A DNA stretch of 64,000 nt from Theocolax elegans (GCA_026168455.1 JANSJX010000037.1:108761-172760); one strand, 5' to 3'; counted from the stretch's first letter, positions 1-13,500 are shown. Numbers and translations are program-made. The notes: generated by a model from the sequence alone, not told the origin.

Positions 1-90
1 GTCGCCGACTCTGGTCTCGGGTTCGTGGTGCCGTCGTTGCGGGAACGACACTTATCAAAAAAAAAGGGGGAATGAGGAGACTCAATGGTG
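1..90 (+). other. Possible retroelement tail at left edge
   Basis: The first ~60 bases are much more GC-rich than what follows and read without stops in one frame, ending in a Lys/Gly-rich stretch. A purine tract (57-80: A run, then G run, then a GA-rich stretch) follows directly. That is the usual order at the 3' end of an LTR-element pol gene followed by a polypurine tract. I see no recognisable domain and no confirmed LTR boundary, so this is only a suggestion. Confidence 0.25.
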
Positions 91-1401
91 TTAAGAATAA
101 TTACCACAAGAATATATGAAAACTTACATTGACACATTTATTGTAATTTATTCATACTGATGTATATACTCATATTGAATTATAACAATTATAGAATTCA
201 TTTATATAAATTTATTCCCGACAAACGATTTTCGAATATAATATTATTTTATACGGGCCCGATCTTCCCGTCACACTCTTTTCGTAAAATACAATCAATT
301 CTTAATATACTTATTTGAATTTTAATTTAATCACAAGGTCGCGAATATTCTATAAAATATCTAACTACCGCGTGAGGAACCCGGTTCACTACGAGAAAAT
401 TATAAAGTATAAAAATTGCCACGTGCAGACCACTCACCGCTGTTCTTCTCAATTCTCCTTCTCGGTTCTATTCTTTCTCCTCCTTTCTTTTACGTTACAA
501 GAGAACTCTATATTAATATTCCTTTCTTGTATAATTTACTCAATACTCCTTTCGAATCGTATTATAACATCTACTATGTATCTATTAATCTTTATTATCT
601 CAAAATCTCTCGGTGCTTCTCCTTCAAGGCATCGGCGGAGAGTCGTGTCTCCGTCAAGGTATCGGCGGTGAGTATCGAGCATCGGCAATGTAACGAAAAA
701 TTGGGGGAACTACTCGGGAGCTGTCATTGTCACGTATATATGTAATACATACACTTTATAACTTAAAAAAATAGAGGTTAAATAGGTATTTGAATTTTAA
801 ATATTAAAGTTTCTTTTACAAATCTTTTCGAAACAAAACTACTTTTAGTAATATATATAATTAATTAATTAATAGATAATCTAGTTAATTAGCGTGACCA
901 TCCCGTTTTAGCATTGTTATTTAAAAGTTTAAAATACGTATATTTTTTCATTTTACATTTATATTTTTTAATACACTTGCCAGTTACAACTTTTACCCCT
1001 TTAGGGCCACATCACACAAGAAAAAAAAATAATAGTTCATTAACTAAATCATTCAATAATGACCATGTATATAATTACTTGATAACATTATTTACTTATA
1101 AATCTTATACATATATTAAGCTTTTCATAGATTTAAATTGAAAGTTATGAATGTATTTTAATAATTTTAGAATTGTTGATTTTAACACGTAAACGATATT
1201 TTATAATTCTAATGTTAAATCACTTTGTCTTTAAAAATCAATTTGACTTGAACAATTTCATAAAATAAAATATAGTTAAATAATAAGATAATTCCAGCAA
1301 TTAAATGTATGATTATACTTAATTACATTTTTTACTTTTCTATATAAATATATATATATATATGTAGTGTGACAATTTTTCCACAAATTTAAACTTGAAC
1401 T
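91..1401. other. AT-rich stretch without recognisable gene
   Basis: No credible coding sequence. Two small direct copies of a TCAAGGYATCGGCGG motif lie near 626 and 652, in a short GC-richer island (about 590-745). The rest is A/T-rich with short TA runs. The first ~700 bp could be the LTR of whatever element ends at the left edge, but no matching second copy is present in the window. Confidence 0.4.
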
Positions 1402-2434
1402 TATGAAGATATTTTTAATCATTCTAAAATTGTCAAATTTCATACGTATAATACCTTATGTCTGCAAATTACATACAGTACTTAAATAAATATTATTAAA
1501 CGTCATTCAGCATGTCAAAAGTAGAATGAATTAATGTAAGTATGAAATATTAAGAGCTATGGTACACTATACTCTACTGTTGGATAGTTTGTTATTACTA
1601 TCTACGTTACAAATAAGAAAATAACAAGAATAAAGATTTATAAAGTATAGAGTTATAAGACAATATTAACAAAGTTATATATTATAACCGTACAAGTATA
1701 AGCTTGTATACGAGTCTTGTCAATTAATTTTAAGTATTACATTCTTTCTGACAATGTTTGTTAGAATAGAAGAATTGTTATATTTATTTATTACTATTTT
1801 ATACATAATGTAAGAACTTTCCATAAAATTTAATACTGTAAAATTCATCAGAAACAAACAATTTATACTAATATTACTTATAACTGTTACTAGCACATTC
1901 TTTCTGACAATTTTTGTACTCTATATCAACAATGAAACAATATACATCATTATTTTAATATAATAAAGTTTCCAACATAATGAAGTCAGTATACTGCTTT
2001 GCGCTAATTTTTTAAATACAAATTTTTATTAGTAGTTTTGTAAAATAATTATTATACCACTTCTATTTATTAATAATGAATTATAAGTAATGAATGCAAT
2101 ACTTAAAATTAATTGACAGGACTCGTATACAAGCTTATACTTGTAAGATTAAAATGTATAACTTAGTTAATAGTGTCTTATAACTCTATACTTTATAAAT
2201 CTTTATTCTTGTTATTTTCTAAATAGTAACGTAGATAGTAATAACAAACTATGAAACAGTAGAGTATAGTGTACCATAGCTCTTAATATTTCATACTTAC
2301 ATTAATATATTCTACTTTTGACATGCTGAATGGCGTTTAATAATATTTATTTAAGTACTGTATGTAATTTGCAGACACAAGGTATTATACGTATGAAATT
2401 TGACAATTTTAGAATGATTAAAATATCTTCATAT
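1402..2434. repeat. Foldback element with ~340-bp inverted arms
   Basis: The arm at 1402-1743 is the reverse complement of 2093-2434 with few differences. Both arms contain the unit around CATGTCAAAAGTAGAAT and the block around TATAGAGTTATAAGACA, in opposite orientation. A ~350-bp unpaired centre has no ORF of note. The right arm abuts the satellite array. The structure fits a non-autonomous foldback or MITE-like DNA element, but no target duplication is clear and I cannot assign a superfamily. Confidence 0.8.
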
Positions 2435-4649
2435 ATACGCATGATGATAGAGACTTGAACATTTGTATGAAACAGTCCAAAGGGATACTGACGCCGATAG
2501 CATAGTAGAAGTTACGACACAAAAGTAATTAGTTAATTAGAATAATTAAGAAAGTTCCAAAATCATAATTTTTCTTGAAAAAGCGCTATTACTTTTACAC
2601 GCATAATGATAGAGATTTGGAATTTTGTATAAAATTATCTAAAGGGATACAGATGACGATAGCATAGCGGAGGTTACGATACAAAGATAATTAGTTAATT
2701 AGATCAATTACGAAAGTCCCAAAATTATCATTTATTCCTAAAAAGTGCAATAACTATTACACGCGTGATGATAGAGATTTGGAAATTTGTATAAAAGTAG
2801 TTAAGGGATACAGATGACGAAAGTATAGTGTATGTTACGACACAAAAGTAATTAGTTAATTAGATTAATTAAGAAAGTCCCAAAATTATCATTTTTTCGT
2901 GAAAAAGCGCTATAACTTTTACACGCGTGATTATAGAGATTTGGAATTTCTATAAAACTGTTCAATGGCATACAGACGACGATAGCATAGTGGAGGTTAC
3001 GACACACAAGTAATTAGTTAATTAGAATAATTAAGAAAGTCCCAAAATCATAATTTTTTCATGAAGAAGCGCTATTACTTTTACACGCGTGGTGATAGAG
3101 ATATGCAATTTTGTATGAAACTGTCCAAAGGGATACAGACGACGATATCATAGTGGAAGTTACGACACAAAAGTAAATAGTTAATTAGATTAATTATCAA
3201 TGTCCCAAAATTATAATTTACTCGTGAAAAAGCGCTATAACTTTTACACGCATGATGATAGAGGCTTGAAATTTTGTATGAAACTGTCCAAAGGGATACA
3301 GACGACGATAGCATAGTGTAAGTTACGACACAAAAGTAATTAGTTAATTAGATTAATTAAGAAAGTCCCAAAATTATCATTTTTTCGTGAAAAAGCGCTA
3401 TAACTTTTACACTCGTGATGATAGTGACTTGCAATTATGTATGAAACTGTACAAAGGGATACAGACGACTATAGCATAGTGTAAGTTACGACACAAAAGT
3501 AATTAGTTACTTAGAATAATTAAGAAAGTTCCAAAATCATAATTTTTCTTGAAAAAGCGCTATTACTTTTACACGCATAATGATTGAGATTTGGAATTTT
3601 GTATAAAACTATCCAAAGGGATACAAATGACGATAGCATAGTGTAAGTTACGACACAAAAGTAATTAGTTAGTTAGATTAATTAAGAAAGTCCAAAATTA
3701 TCATTTTTTCGTGAAAAAGCGCTATAACTTTTACACGCATGATAATAGAGGCTTGAAATTTTGTATGAAACTGTCCAGAGGTATACAGACGACGATAGCA
3801 TAGTGTAGGTTATGACACAAAAGTAATTAGTTCATTAGATTAATTAACAATGTCCCAAAAATATAATTTTTTCCTGAAAAAGCGCTATTACTTTTACACG
3901 CATGATGATAGAGATTTGGAATTTTGTATAAAAGCATCTAAAGGTATACAGATGACGATATCATAGTGGAAGTTACGACACAAAAGTAATTAGTTAATTA
4001 GAGTAAATAACAATGTCCCAAAATTATAATTTACTCGTGAAAAAGCGCTATAACTTTTACACGCATGATGATAGAGGCTTGAAATTTTGTATGAAACTGT
4101 CCAAAGGGATACAGACGACGATAGCATAGTGTAAGTTACGACACAAAAGTAATTAGTTAATTAGATTAATTAAGAAAGTCCCATAATTACCATTTTTTTG
4201 CGAAAAAGCGGTATAACTTTCATACGCATGATGATAGAGACTTGAAACTTTGTATGAAACTGTTTAAAGTGATACAGACAATGATAGCATTGTGGAAGTT
4301 ACGATACAAAAGTAAATAGTTAATTAGATAAATTAACAATGTCCCAAAATTATAATTTATTCGTGAAAAGGCGCTATAACTTTTACACGCATGATAGTAG
4401 AGACTTGAAATTTTGTAAGAAACTGTCCAAAGGGATACAGATGATCGTGAAAAAGAGTCTATACTTTTACTGCGTGATTATAGAGATTTGGAATTTGTAT
4501 AAACTGTTCAATGGCAACAACGACGATAGCTAGTGGTATGTTTATGCACAAAAGTAATTTAGTTTCAATTAGATTAATTAACAATGTCCCAAAATTATCA
4601 TTTTGTTCGTGACAAAGCGCTATAACTTTTAACACGCATGATGATAGAG
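2435..4649 (+). repeat. Satellite array, ~162-bp monomers (left block)
   Basis: About 13-14 head-to-tail copies. Landmarks recur every 160-164 bp: a hallmark around CGCATGATGATAGAG, then GGGATACAGACGACGATAG, then AAAAGTAATTAGTTAATTAG, then AGAAAGTCCCAAAATTATCA and CGTGAAAAAGCGCTATAACT. Monomers differ by scattered substitutions, and several types (GGCTTGAA, GATTTGGAA, GACTTGCAA after the TAGA hallmark) are interspersed. No ORF is conserved between monomers. Nucleosome-scale period and homogeneity make a centromeric or heterochromatic satellite plausible, which is inference. Confidence 0.95.
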
Positions 4650-5348
4650 CCCTGTTGAAAAGACCTGATAAATCCGATAAAATAATGGCTCATTGAATCG
4701 GGGTGCCGATAAAAATTTTATAGTAATATATCGGGCGATTTCTTTTTTATCGGTACCTATAATGAAATCCTCACAGCTACGAATCACAAGTTCCGAAATT
4801 TAGTTTTTATAAGTTCTACCTGGTAAAAGATATATCAGTTTCTATGAGACTAATAAATTTATAGGCTTTTATAGAGATATGCTCATTTAATTATTTATAG
4901 AAATCTATTCACTTTACCAATATGAATTCAGAATCGGCATACATCGTAATAAATTGATTGAAAAATTATAAGCCTGTATAGATGTTTTACTACATGAATT
5001 ACACAAGTGCATTCAAGAAAATATTAATCGGGTTCTATAATAAAAGGAATGACTATGAAAAGATTATAGTTCATACACATTTCCCGATAAAAAATTTAAT
5101 AAGCTCTTATCATGGAAATACTGTATATGTTTATATATTTTTTTACTTTCTAATAGTAGGTTTATAATTCGAGTCTATAAGGAATTCCGGGTGCAAAAAC
5201 CTCATACCATACTATACAATAAATGTTTATAGTATTTTATAAGATAAACCTCACAAAAGAAAAAAACATTTTATAGTACAATATGATGATCAACAAAATA
5301 AATGGGCGGTTCGTTTATCGGATCGTATGAGCTGAGACATCCATAAAA

Positions 5349-5930
5349 ACAATCTTAACCAAATTGTTAATCGCGTTCAACCAGGCAATTCCGTATTTAT
5401 TATTTATAACAAATAGGCATGTATCGGGTTTTCGAGTATTTGACGTATTCGTGTGCATTAAATTAATAAGGTTCTATAAGGCTTTTCACTACATTGTCCA
5501 CTAACAGCTATCGGTGTCTACCGTTAAATTCCATAATTTTAAACCAAACAATACAGTTCTTTTATAAGGTTTTACGAGGATCGACGCATGTATTAGGCAT
5601 ACGACCTATCGGGTACTATCGGCTGCGCCAGCAATAACAAATCTTAATCAAATCGCTAATCGCATTCTACCAGGCAATTCCGTATTTATTATTTATAACA
5701 AATAGGCATGTATCGGGTTTTCGAGTATTTGACGTATTCGTGTGCATTGAATTAATAAGGTTCTATAAGGCTTTTCACTATATTGTCCACTAACAGCTAT
5801 CGGTGTCTACCGTTAAATTCCATAATTTTAAACCAACCAATACAGTTCTTTTATAAGGTTTTACGAGGTTCGACGCATGTAAGGGACAGACGGCCTATCG
5901 GGTTGTATCGGCTGCGCCAACAATAATACG
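5349..5930 (+). repeat. Subterminal tandem repeat, left side of the 6-kb element
   Basis: Two direct copies of a ~288-bp unit (about 5349-5637 and 5638-5930). Both contain CCAGGCAATTCCGTATTTAT, a GGTTTTCGAGTATTTGACG block and CCACTAACAGCTATCGGTGT. They are nearly identical, so the duplication is recent relative to the element. No coding potential. Confidence 0.85.
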
Positions 5931-5974
5931 AATTACATAAGTATACTTAATTTATTAATGCTGCAGCGATACTC

Positions 5975-7890
5975 GTGTGACACTTTCATGTATTCTTAGT
6001 TTTGTAACCTTTAGTTATAAATGTTTTTCATTGTTATTCTTCATGCATATAAAGATATAAGTTTCTATGATATACTACTATAATAAACATGAAAGAAATA
6101 TTAAATTTATTTTATATAAACTTATCCAATATAATAATTCTTTTCTTTTCAGACATCAAATCGAACTCAATTACATGTTAATTTTCAGTAAATTTTCAAA
6201 TACAAAGAATATTCTTCGTCCAAGGACAAAACAGATCTGGAAAACAAATAATTTTAATTCAATTTGAATGTGCTCTAAATTATAAAACTAATTAATATCA
6301 ATAATTAATAGCTCTGAGTGAGTAATATTTTACATATACTCATATATATACACTATGCTCTTGTTAAAAAGTAATTCAATTAGTATATTCTTGTAAAATA
6401 AGTTTTTCTTTTTAATTATTGAAATATGGAAAAATATTAACATAACTTATAAACAAAATATTCAAAGTTTATACTACGTCTATGTTTAAGTTAATTAGTA
6501 ATGTTTGTAAGATAACAGCCAAACTCTAGACAGTTGCATGTAATCTTAATTTTGAATTATTTAGTTATAAATATTTTTTATTGTTAATCTTCATGCAAGT
6601 AAAGGTAAAAGTTTTCTATTATAAAGCTACTAATAAAAATCAAAGAATTATTAAATTTATTTTATATAAACTTATCCAATATAATAATTCTTATAAGATT
6701 CACTGATTCAAGTAAACTCTGTAAAATAATTCAGAATATGTAACGGCATTTATATGTATTCTTTCATTAGTATACTCTTATACAAAAGTTTATTCTTCAT
6801 TATTTTTTAAAAATAAAAATATTAACCGAACTTTTAGAACAAATATTTCAATATTCAATATTCCTATATATTTAACTACTTTAGTAATGGTTATAGAAAT
6901 AGCTGTCAGACTCGAGTGACACTTGCAGGTATTCTTAATTTTGTGCCCTTTAATTATAAATATTTTTCAATGTTATTCTTCATGAAAGTAAAGATAGTGG
7001 TTTTCTACAGTGAGCTAGTAATAAACACCAACCCAGACGGAAATTTATTTTTCCAGAAAGAGCTAAGAAAAGCTAATAAATTTTATAATCAATTTATAAT
7101 ATGCAGATTTTGGACTCTGTTAATAGTTAGTAAGAATTTATAACTTTTATTAGCTCTTCTTAGCTTTTGCAAGATTTTTTTAGCTTTTAGGTTTTTTCAA
7201 AAGTAAAAGAAATGTGCGAGTTTAAAAAAGCTAATAACTACTAATAACTTTTTTAAATTATTATATACAGTAAATAAGTATTTAGAATTTTTATGAATAT
7301 TTAGCAATAGCAATCTTTTATTAATAGCTTTTGTTTTTTTTGCATACATCACTTAGAAACAGCTAGAAACAGTTAAATATAGGAAAATGCAACAGTTACT
7401 ATTAGTGTCATTTTATCGTTTTTCACGATATTTTCGAAATACAAAAATCTAATAAAACCTAAAATAAAGCTTAGAAATATTTACGAAATTTTAAAAACAA
7501 CTAAACTAAATCTTATAAACATCACCAAATTTTTTAAATTATTACTACAGTCCAAAATCCGCACTTTATAAAGTGTTATGAAAATCTAATAAAAGCTAAT
7601 AACTTTTATTAAGTATTTATAAACATTATTCGCATATGATTATTTCCGCTAGGGAAAGAAATAATAATTTAATTTTCAATAAAGTAATCCAATTTTGTTA
7701 ATCTTTTATATGATTCGATGATTCATGTTAACATTTAAAATAATTCAGAATATGTTACGGAATTGGTATGTATTCTTTATTTAGCATTCTCTTGTAATAA
7801 AGTTTATACTTCATTATTTTTCTAATATGAAAACATATTAACCTATTTTTAGAAAAAATATTTCAATTGCCCAATATTTCTATGTGTTCT
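5975..7890 (+). repeat. Diverged tandem units in the core of the 6-kb element
   Basis: Three related units start near 5980, 6529 and 6918 with a GACAST-TGCA-type start, then TTATAAATRTTTTTCATTG and CTTCATGCA blocks. Two of them share a TTTATTTTATATAAACTTAT block. The third is interrupted at about 7060-7660 by sequence rich in AGCTAATAA(A/C)TTTT and containing a short inverted pair (GCAGATTTTGGACT near 7100, its complement near 7552), possibly a small decayed MITE. After it the unit resumes (compare 7680-7890 with 6690-6880). No gene is recognisable. Confidence 0.6.
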
Positions 7891-7965
7891 TAGTAACACC
7901 AAAGCCACTTGAGAAATACAAATATCGCACCAAAAATTTAATCAACTATTCCGTGTTTATTGTAA

Positions 7966-10090
7966 TACTAAACCGCTCATTTATGTGACAATCCTGATTA
8001 AACCCTATAAACGAACCACATAGGTTGCTTGACAATTTTAGAATATACCGGTAGATTCGGATAAATAATGCCCGCCTTTATAGTGAAATGTCCTATTCAA
8101 CCCGATAAATTGCAATCATGAAAAATCATTAATTATTTGTAATCTAGATACATGCCTATTCGTTGTAAATAGAAAATACAGCAATACCTCATAAAATACG
8201 ATAAACGATTCAATAGCGGTTGCTTCTACGACAAGCGTAACCGATAAGATCCTGTAATCAAACCGCTCATTTATGTGATAATACTGATTAAACCCTATAA
8301 GCGAACCACATAGGTTGCTTGACAATATTAGAATATACCGGTAGATTCGGATAAATAATGCTCGCCTTTATAGTGAAATTTCCTATTCAACCCGATAAAT
8401 TGCAATCATGCAAAATCATTAATTATTTGTAATGCAGATACATGCCTATTCGTTGTAAATAGAAAATACAGCAATACCTCATATAAAATACGATAAACGA
8501 TTCAATAGTGGTTGCTTCAAGGACAGGCGCCCACGTGAAAAAAATTTATAAAGTTTTTATAAAAATTGTATAAATTGAATTGACGATAGAGAAAAAAGCC
8601 AACTTCAGTTTGAAATCTAACCAACTTCAGTTTGATGTCTTATTCCTGTGAGCTTAGTGCAGCGCGAAACGTTTACCGTCGTATTTTACTTAATCAAGCA
8701 GTTTACCACTAAATTCGTCGCGGAAGTCGTACTTTTAACCTAGATATATGTGGTGCGTCAATTGACCAGCATGGAATATTATCGATTTTGAGAATTTAAA
8801 ATTCAGTCTCGGTGAGGGGAGAGCCGGAATATTGAGACCTGAAGATTAAACTCCGTCTACACTTTTGATCAGATAAGTCTTCCTTTCTCTTAATTTTTAA
8901 AAACTTAGCGATTGAGTACATTAGATACTTTGTGTTTTTGTAATATTTTTGTTGCAGGTTAGACGATTTTAAAGGTACGATCAACAGCTTCTCCGTGTGT
9001 AGAAGCGTCGGTACGAGTCACCCATCGCCACCGCTGCCAGCTGATGAATTTTGCAGTTCTGTTTTTAAGGTTATATATGTTTATTCCCAAATCTTTAACA
9101 TTTAAGTTTTGCAAAAATTTTCCCAATTTTCACAAACTTTTCCCAAGTTGCGCAATACGTTTCCCCAAGTTCACAAACTTTTCCCATCCTATAAAATACC
9201 GTAAAAAAATTTTAAAACTTATCTCGAACGTTTTTAATTACTTTATTATTTATCTTTTTCTATTTTAAAATGTTTCAATTTATATTTAGCCTAAAGTGAA
9301 CCGCGTTTTTGTATGTAAATTTCTTTAAAATGTGCTTTAAAGTGTGGTATTTATTTAAAAATTTAATAAAAATATATTTTTTATGAAAGCCAATCTTTTT
9401 TATAAAAATTTTATAAAGTTTTTATAAGACCAATTTTTTATACAAATTGTATAGAATCCATTTTATACAATTTTTATAAAAACTTTATAAATTTTTTTTA
9501 CGTGGGCGTAACCGATAAGATCCTGTAATCAAACCGCTGATTTATGTGACAATACTGATTAAACCCTATAAACGAACCACATAGGTTGCTTGATAATATT
9601 AGAATATACCGGTAGATTCGTATAAATAATGCTCGACTTTATAGTGAAATTTCCTACTCAAACCGATAAATTGCAATCATGAAAAATCATTAATTATTTG
9701 TAATCCAGATACATGCCTATTCGTTGTAAATGGTAAATACAGCAATACCTCATAAAATACGATAAACGATTCAATAGCGGTTGCTTCTACGACAGGCGTA
9801 ACCGATAAGATCCTGTAATCAAACCGCTTATTTATGTGATAATACTGATTAAACCCTATAAACGAACTACATAGGTTGCTTGACAATATTAGAATATACC
9901 GGTAGATTCGGATAAATAATGCTCGCCTTTACAGTGAAATTTCGTATTCAACCCGATTAATTGCAATCATGCAAAATCATTAATTATTTGTAATCCAGAT
10001 ACATGCCTATTCGTTGTAAATAGTTAATACAGCAATATACCTCATAAAATGCGATAAGAGATTCAATAGCGGTTACTTTTTGACTGGCAA
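7966..10090 (+). repeat. Subterminal tandem repeat, right side of the 6-kb element
   Basis: Four copies of a ~290-bp unit (starts near 7966, 8258, 9525 and 9820). Shared blocks include AAACCGCTCATTTATGTGA, AACGAACCACATAGGTTGCT and ATACATGCCTATTCGTTGTA. The second copy is broken by the insertion at 8530-9506. Two 69-aa reverse-strand ORFs repeat here simply because the unit repeats; I do not regard them as genes. Confidence 0.9.
8530..9506. mobile_element. 977-bp non-autonomous TIR element, TSD CG
   Basis: Left end CCCACGTGAAAAAAATTTAT and the complement of the right end CCCACGTAAAAAAAATTTAT match over ~45 bp with few differences, including a shared ATAAAG-TTTTTATAAAAATTG stretch. Flanks read …GACAGG-CG / CG-TAACCG…, and the neighbouring uninterrupted copy (9786-9808) reads GACAGGCGTAACCG, giving a 2-bp target duplication CG. 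The interior (about 9085-9190) has repeated TTTCCCAAGTT/CACAAACTTTTCCC motifs resembling the foldback at 21636-22700. No transposase. Confidence 0.85.
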
Positions 10091-10690
10091 AGCCAGGTAC
10101 GATGCGTTAGGCAAGCCGCCCATTTCATGCGTCGATCGTCATAAATCCCTATAAAGGTAACAGGTAAGTTGTTATATAATATTGAAATATGCTGGTAAGG
10201 TCATATAGCCGTTACTTGGCGTTATTGTAAAATCCCGATAGAAATCGACTTGTTAAGAATATATCATTTTGTATTACCTGAAATAGAACTATAGATAATT
10301 CATTCATGTTCGGGTTTTTCATTATAAAATACTATAAGCTTTAGAGTGAAAAAGCATTGATATATAAGTACGTGAAAAGTGGCAAATCCTTATAATGCCC
10401 GGTAAATATAAATACAAAATATTTAAATATAAATGTGTACCCGATATACTCCGATAAACTATTTTATGCTTTTTTATGTTACACGTTTGTTCCTATAAAA
10501 CCTTATAAACAAATTTATTTTTATCGCATTTTATGAGGTGTTCATTATGAAGCCTATAGTTATAAGCTTATTCTTTCCGATTCGTATTAAATAATGTATA
10601 GCATTCTATCGCAAACTCCGGGTGCAAAAGCCACATGAAGTACGATAAAAAAATTTTTTTATAGGTTTATATGAGGTTTTTTCAACAGGG

Positions 10691-13500
10691 AGATTTGGAA
10701 TTTTGTATAACACTACCTAAAGGTATACAGATGACGATTGCATAGCGGAGGTTACGATACAAAGATAATTAGTTAATTAGATTAATTACGAAAGTCCCAA
10801 AATTATCATTTTTTCGTGAAAAAGTGCTATAACTTTTACACGCGTAATGATAGAGACTTGCAATTTTGTATGAAACTGTCCAAGGGGACACAGACGGCGA
10901 TATCATAGTGGAAGTTACGACACAAAAGTAATTAGTTAATTAGATTAATTAAGAAAGTCCAAAATTATCATTTTTTCGTGAAAAAGCGCCATAACTTTTA
11001 CACGCATGATGATAGAGGCTTGAAATTTTGTATGAAACTATCTAAAGGGATATAGATGACGATAGCATAGCGGAGGTTACGATACAAAGATAATTAGTTA
11101 ATTACATTAATTAAGAAAGTCCCAAAATTATTATTTATTCGTGAAAAGCGCTATCACTTTTACACGCATGATGATAGTGGCTTGAAATTTTGTATAAAAC
11201 TATCTAAAGGGATACAGATGACGATAGCATAGCGGAGGTTGTGGTACAAAGATAATTAGTTAATTACATTAATTAAGAAAGTCTCAAAATTATTATTTTT
11301 TCGTGAAAAAGCACTACAACTTTCATACGCATGATGATAGAGACTTGAACATTTGTATGAAACTGTGCATTCGGATACAGACGATGATAGCATAGTGTAA
11401 GTAACGACACAAAAGTAATTAGTTAATTAGATTAATTATGAAAGTCCCAAAATTATCATTTTTTCGTGAAAAAGCGCTATAACTTTTACACGCATGATGA
11501 TAGAGATTTGGAATTTTGTATAAAACTATCTAAAGGTATACAGATGACGATAGCATAGCGGAGGTTACGATACAAAGATAATTAGTTAATTAGATTAATT
11601 ACGAAAGTCCCAAAATTATCATTTTTTCGTGAAAAAGTGCTATAACTTTTACACGCGTGATGATAGAGATTTGCAATTTTGTATGAAACTGTCCAAAGGG
11701 ATACAGACGACGATAGCATAGTGTAAGTTACAACGCAAAAGTAATTAGTTAATTAGATTAACTAAGAAAGTCCCAAGATTATCATTTTTTCGTGAAAAAG
11801 CGCTATAACTTTTACACGCGTGATGATAGAGATTTGGAATTTTGTATGAAACTGTACAAAGGGATACAGACGACGATAGCATAGTGGAAGTTGCGACACA
11901 AAAGTAATTAGTTAGTTAGATTAATTAAGAAAGTCCAAAATTATCATTTTTTCGTGAAAAAGCGCTATAACTTTTACACGCATGATGATAGAGGCTTGAA
12001 ATTTTGTATGAAACTGTCCAAAGGGATACAGACGACGATAGCATAGTGCTAGTTACGACACAAAAGTAATTAGTTAATTAGATTAATTAAGAAAGTCCCA
12101 AAATTATCATTTTTCGTGAAAACCGCTATAGCTTTTACACTCGTGATGATAGAGACTTGCAATTTTGTATGAAACTGTACAAAGGGATACAGACGACGAT
12201 AGCATAGTGTAAGTTACGACACAAAAGTAATTAGTTACTTAGATTAATTAAGAAAATCCCAAAATTATCATTTTTTCGTGAAAAAGCGCTATAACTATTA
12301 CACGCGTGATGATAGAGATTTGGAATTTTGTATGAAACTGTACAAAGGGATACAGAAGACGATAGCATATTGTAGGTTAGGACACAAAAGTAATTAGTTC
12401 ATAAGATTAATTAACAACGTCCCAAAGTTATAATTTTTCCTGAAAAAGCGCTATTACTTTTACACGCGTGATGATAGAGATTTGGAAATTTGTATAAAAG
12501 TAGTTAAGAGATACAGATGGCGATAGCATAGTGTAGGTTACGACACAAAAGTAATTAGTTCATTAGATTAATTAAGAAAGTCCCATAATTACCATTTTTT
12601 CGTGAAAAAGCGCTATAAGTTTTACACGCATGATGATATAGGCTTGAAATTTTGTATGAAACTGTCCAAAGGGATACAGACGACGATAGCAGAGTGCTAG
12701 TTACGACACAAAAGTAATTAGTTAATTAGATTAATTAAGAAATTCCCAAAATTATCATTTTTTCGTGAATACCGCTATAGCTTTTACACTCGTGATGATA
12801 GAGACTTGCAATTTTGTATGAAACTGTACAAAGGGATACAGACGACGATAGCATAGTGGAAGTTACGACACAAAAGTAATTAGTTCATTAGATTAATTAA
12901 CAATGTCCCAAAATTAGAATTTTTCCTGAAAAAGCGCTATTATTTTTACACGCGTGATGATAGAGATTTGGAAATTTGTATAAAAGTAGTTAAGAGATAC
13001 AGATGACGATGGCATAGTGTAGGTTACGACACAAAAGTAATTAGTTCATTAGATTAATAAGAAAGTACCGAAATTATCATTTTTTTGTGAAAAAGCGATA
13101 TTACTTTTACACGCATGATGATAGAGATATGGAATTTTGTATAAAACTATCTAAAGGTATACAGATGACGATAGCATAGCGGAGGTTACGTTACAAAGAT
13201 AATTAATTAATTAGATTAATTAAGAAAGTCCCAAAATTATCATTTTTTCGTGAAAAAGCGCTATAACTTTCATACGCATGATGATAGAGACTTGAACATT
13301 TGTATGAAACTGTCCAAAGGGATACAGACGACGATAGCATAGTGGAAGTTACGACACAAAAGTAATTAGTTAATTAGTTTAATTAACAAAGTCCGAAAAT
13401 TATTATTTTTTCGTGGAAAAGCGCTATAACTTTTACACGCATGATGATAGAGACTTGAAATTTTGTAAGAAACCGTCCAAAGGGATACAGATGACGATAG
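10691..13500 (+). repeat. Satellite array, ~162-bp monomers (right block)
   Basis: Continuation of the same satellite after the 6-kb insertion, about 17 monomers in the same orientation. Higher-order pattern: variants carrying GACTTGCAATTTTGTATGAA and variants carrying GATTTGGAATTTTGTATAAA alternate irregularly, and a pair of adjacent types near 12000-12400 recurs near 12630-13070. This suggests local unequal exchange in multi-monomer steps. Confidence 0.95.

Larger units (their letters stand above)
4650..10690. mobile_element. ~6-kb TIR element inserted in the satellite, TSD AG
   Basis: The left end reads CCCTGTTGAAAAGACCTGA and the reverse complement of the right end reads CCCTGTTGAAAAAACCTCA, so the outer ~12 bp match exactly and similarity continues more loosely. 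Satellite sequence resumes on both sides at the same monomer position (…GATAGAG / AGATTTGG…), giving a 2-bp target duplication AG. The interior has no convincing transposase. It is built of subterminal tandem repeats at both ends plus nested insertions, so this is a large non-autonomous element of unassigned superfamily. Confidence 0.8.

Noticed and set aside
315..745. Two overlapping plus-strand ORFs of 118 and 109 codons near the left edge
   Set aside because: They overlap in different frames, have low-complexity hydrophobic content, and show no motif or splice context.
8116..9886. Two nearly identical 69-codon reverse ORFs (8116-8325, 9677-9886) suggesting a small gene family
   Set aside because: They lie at the same position of a ~290-bp tandem unit, so their similarity is explained by the repeat and not by selection.
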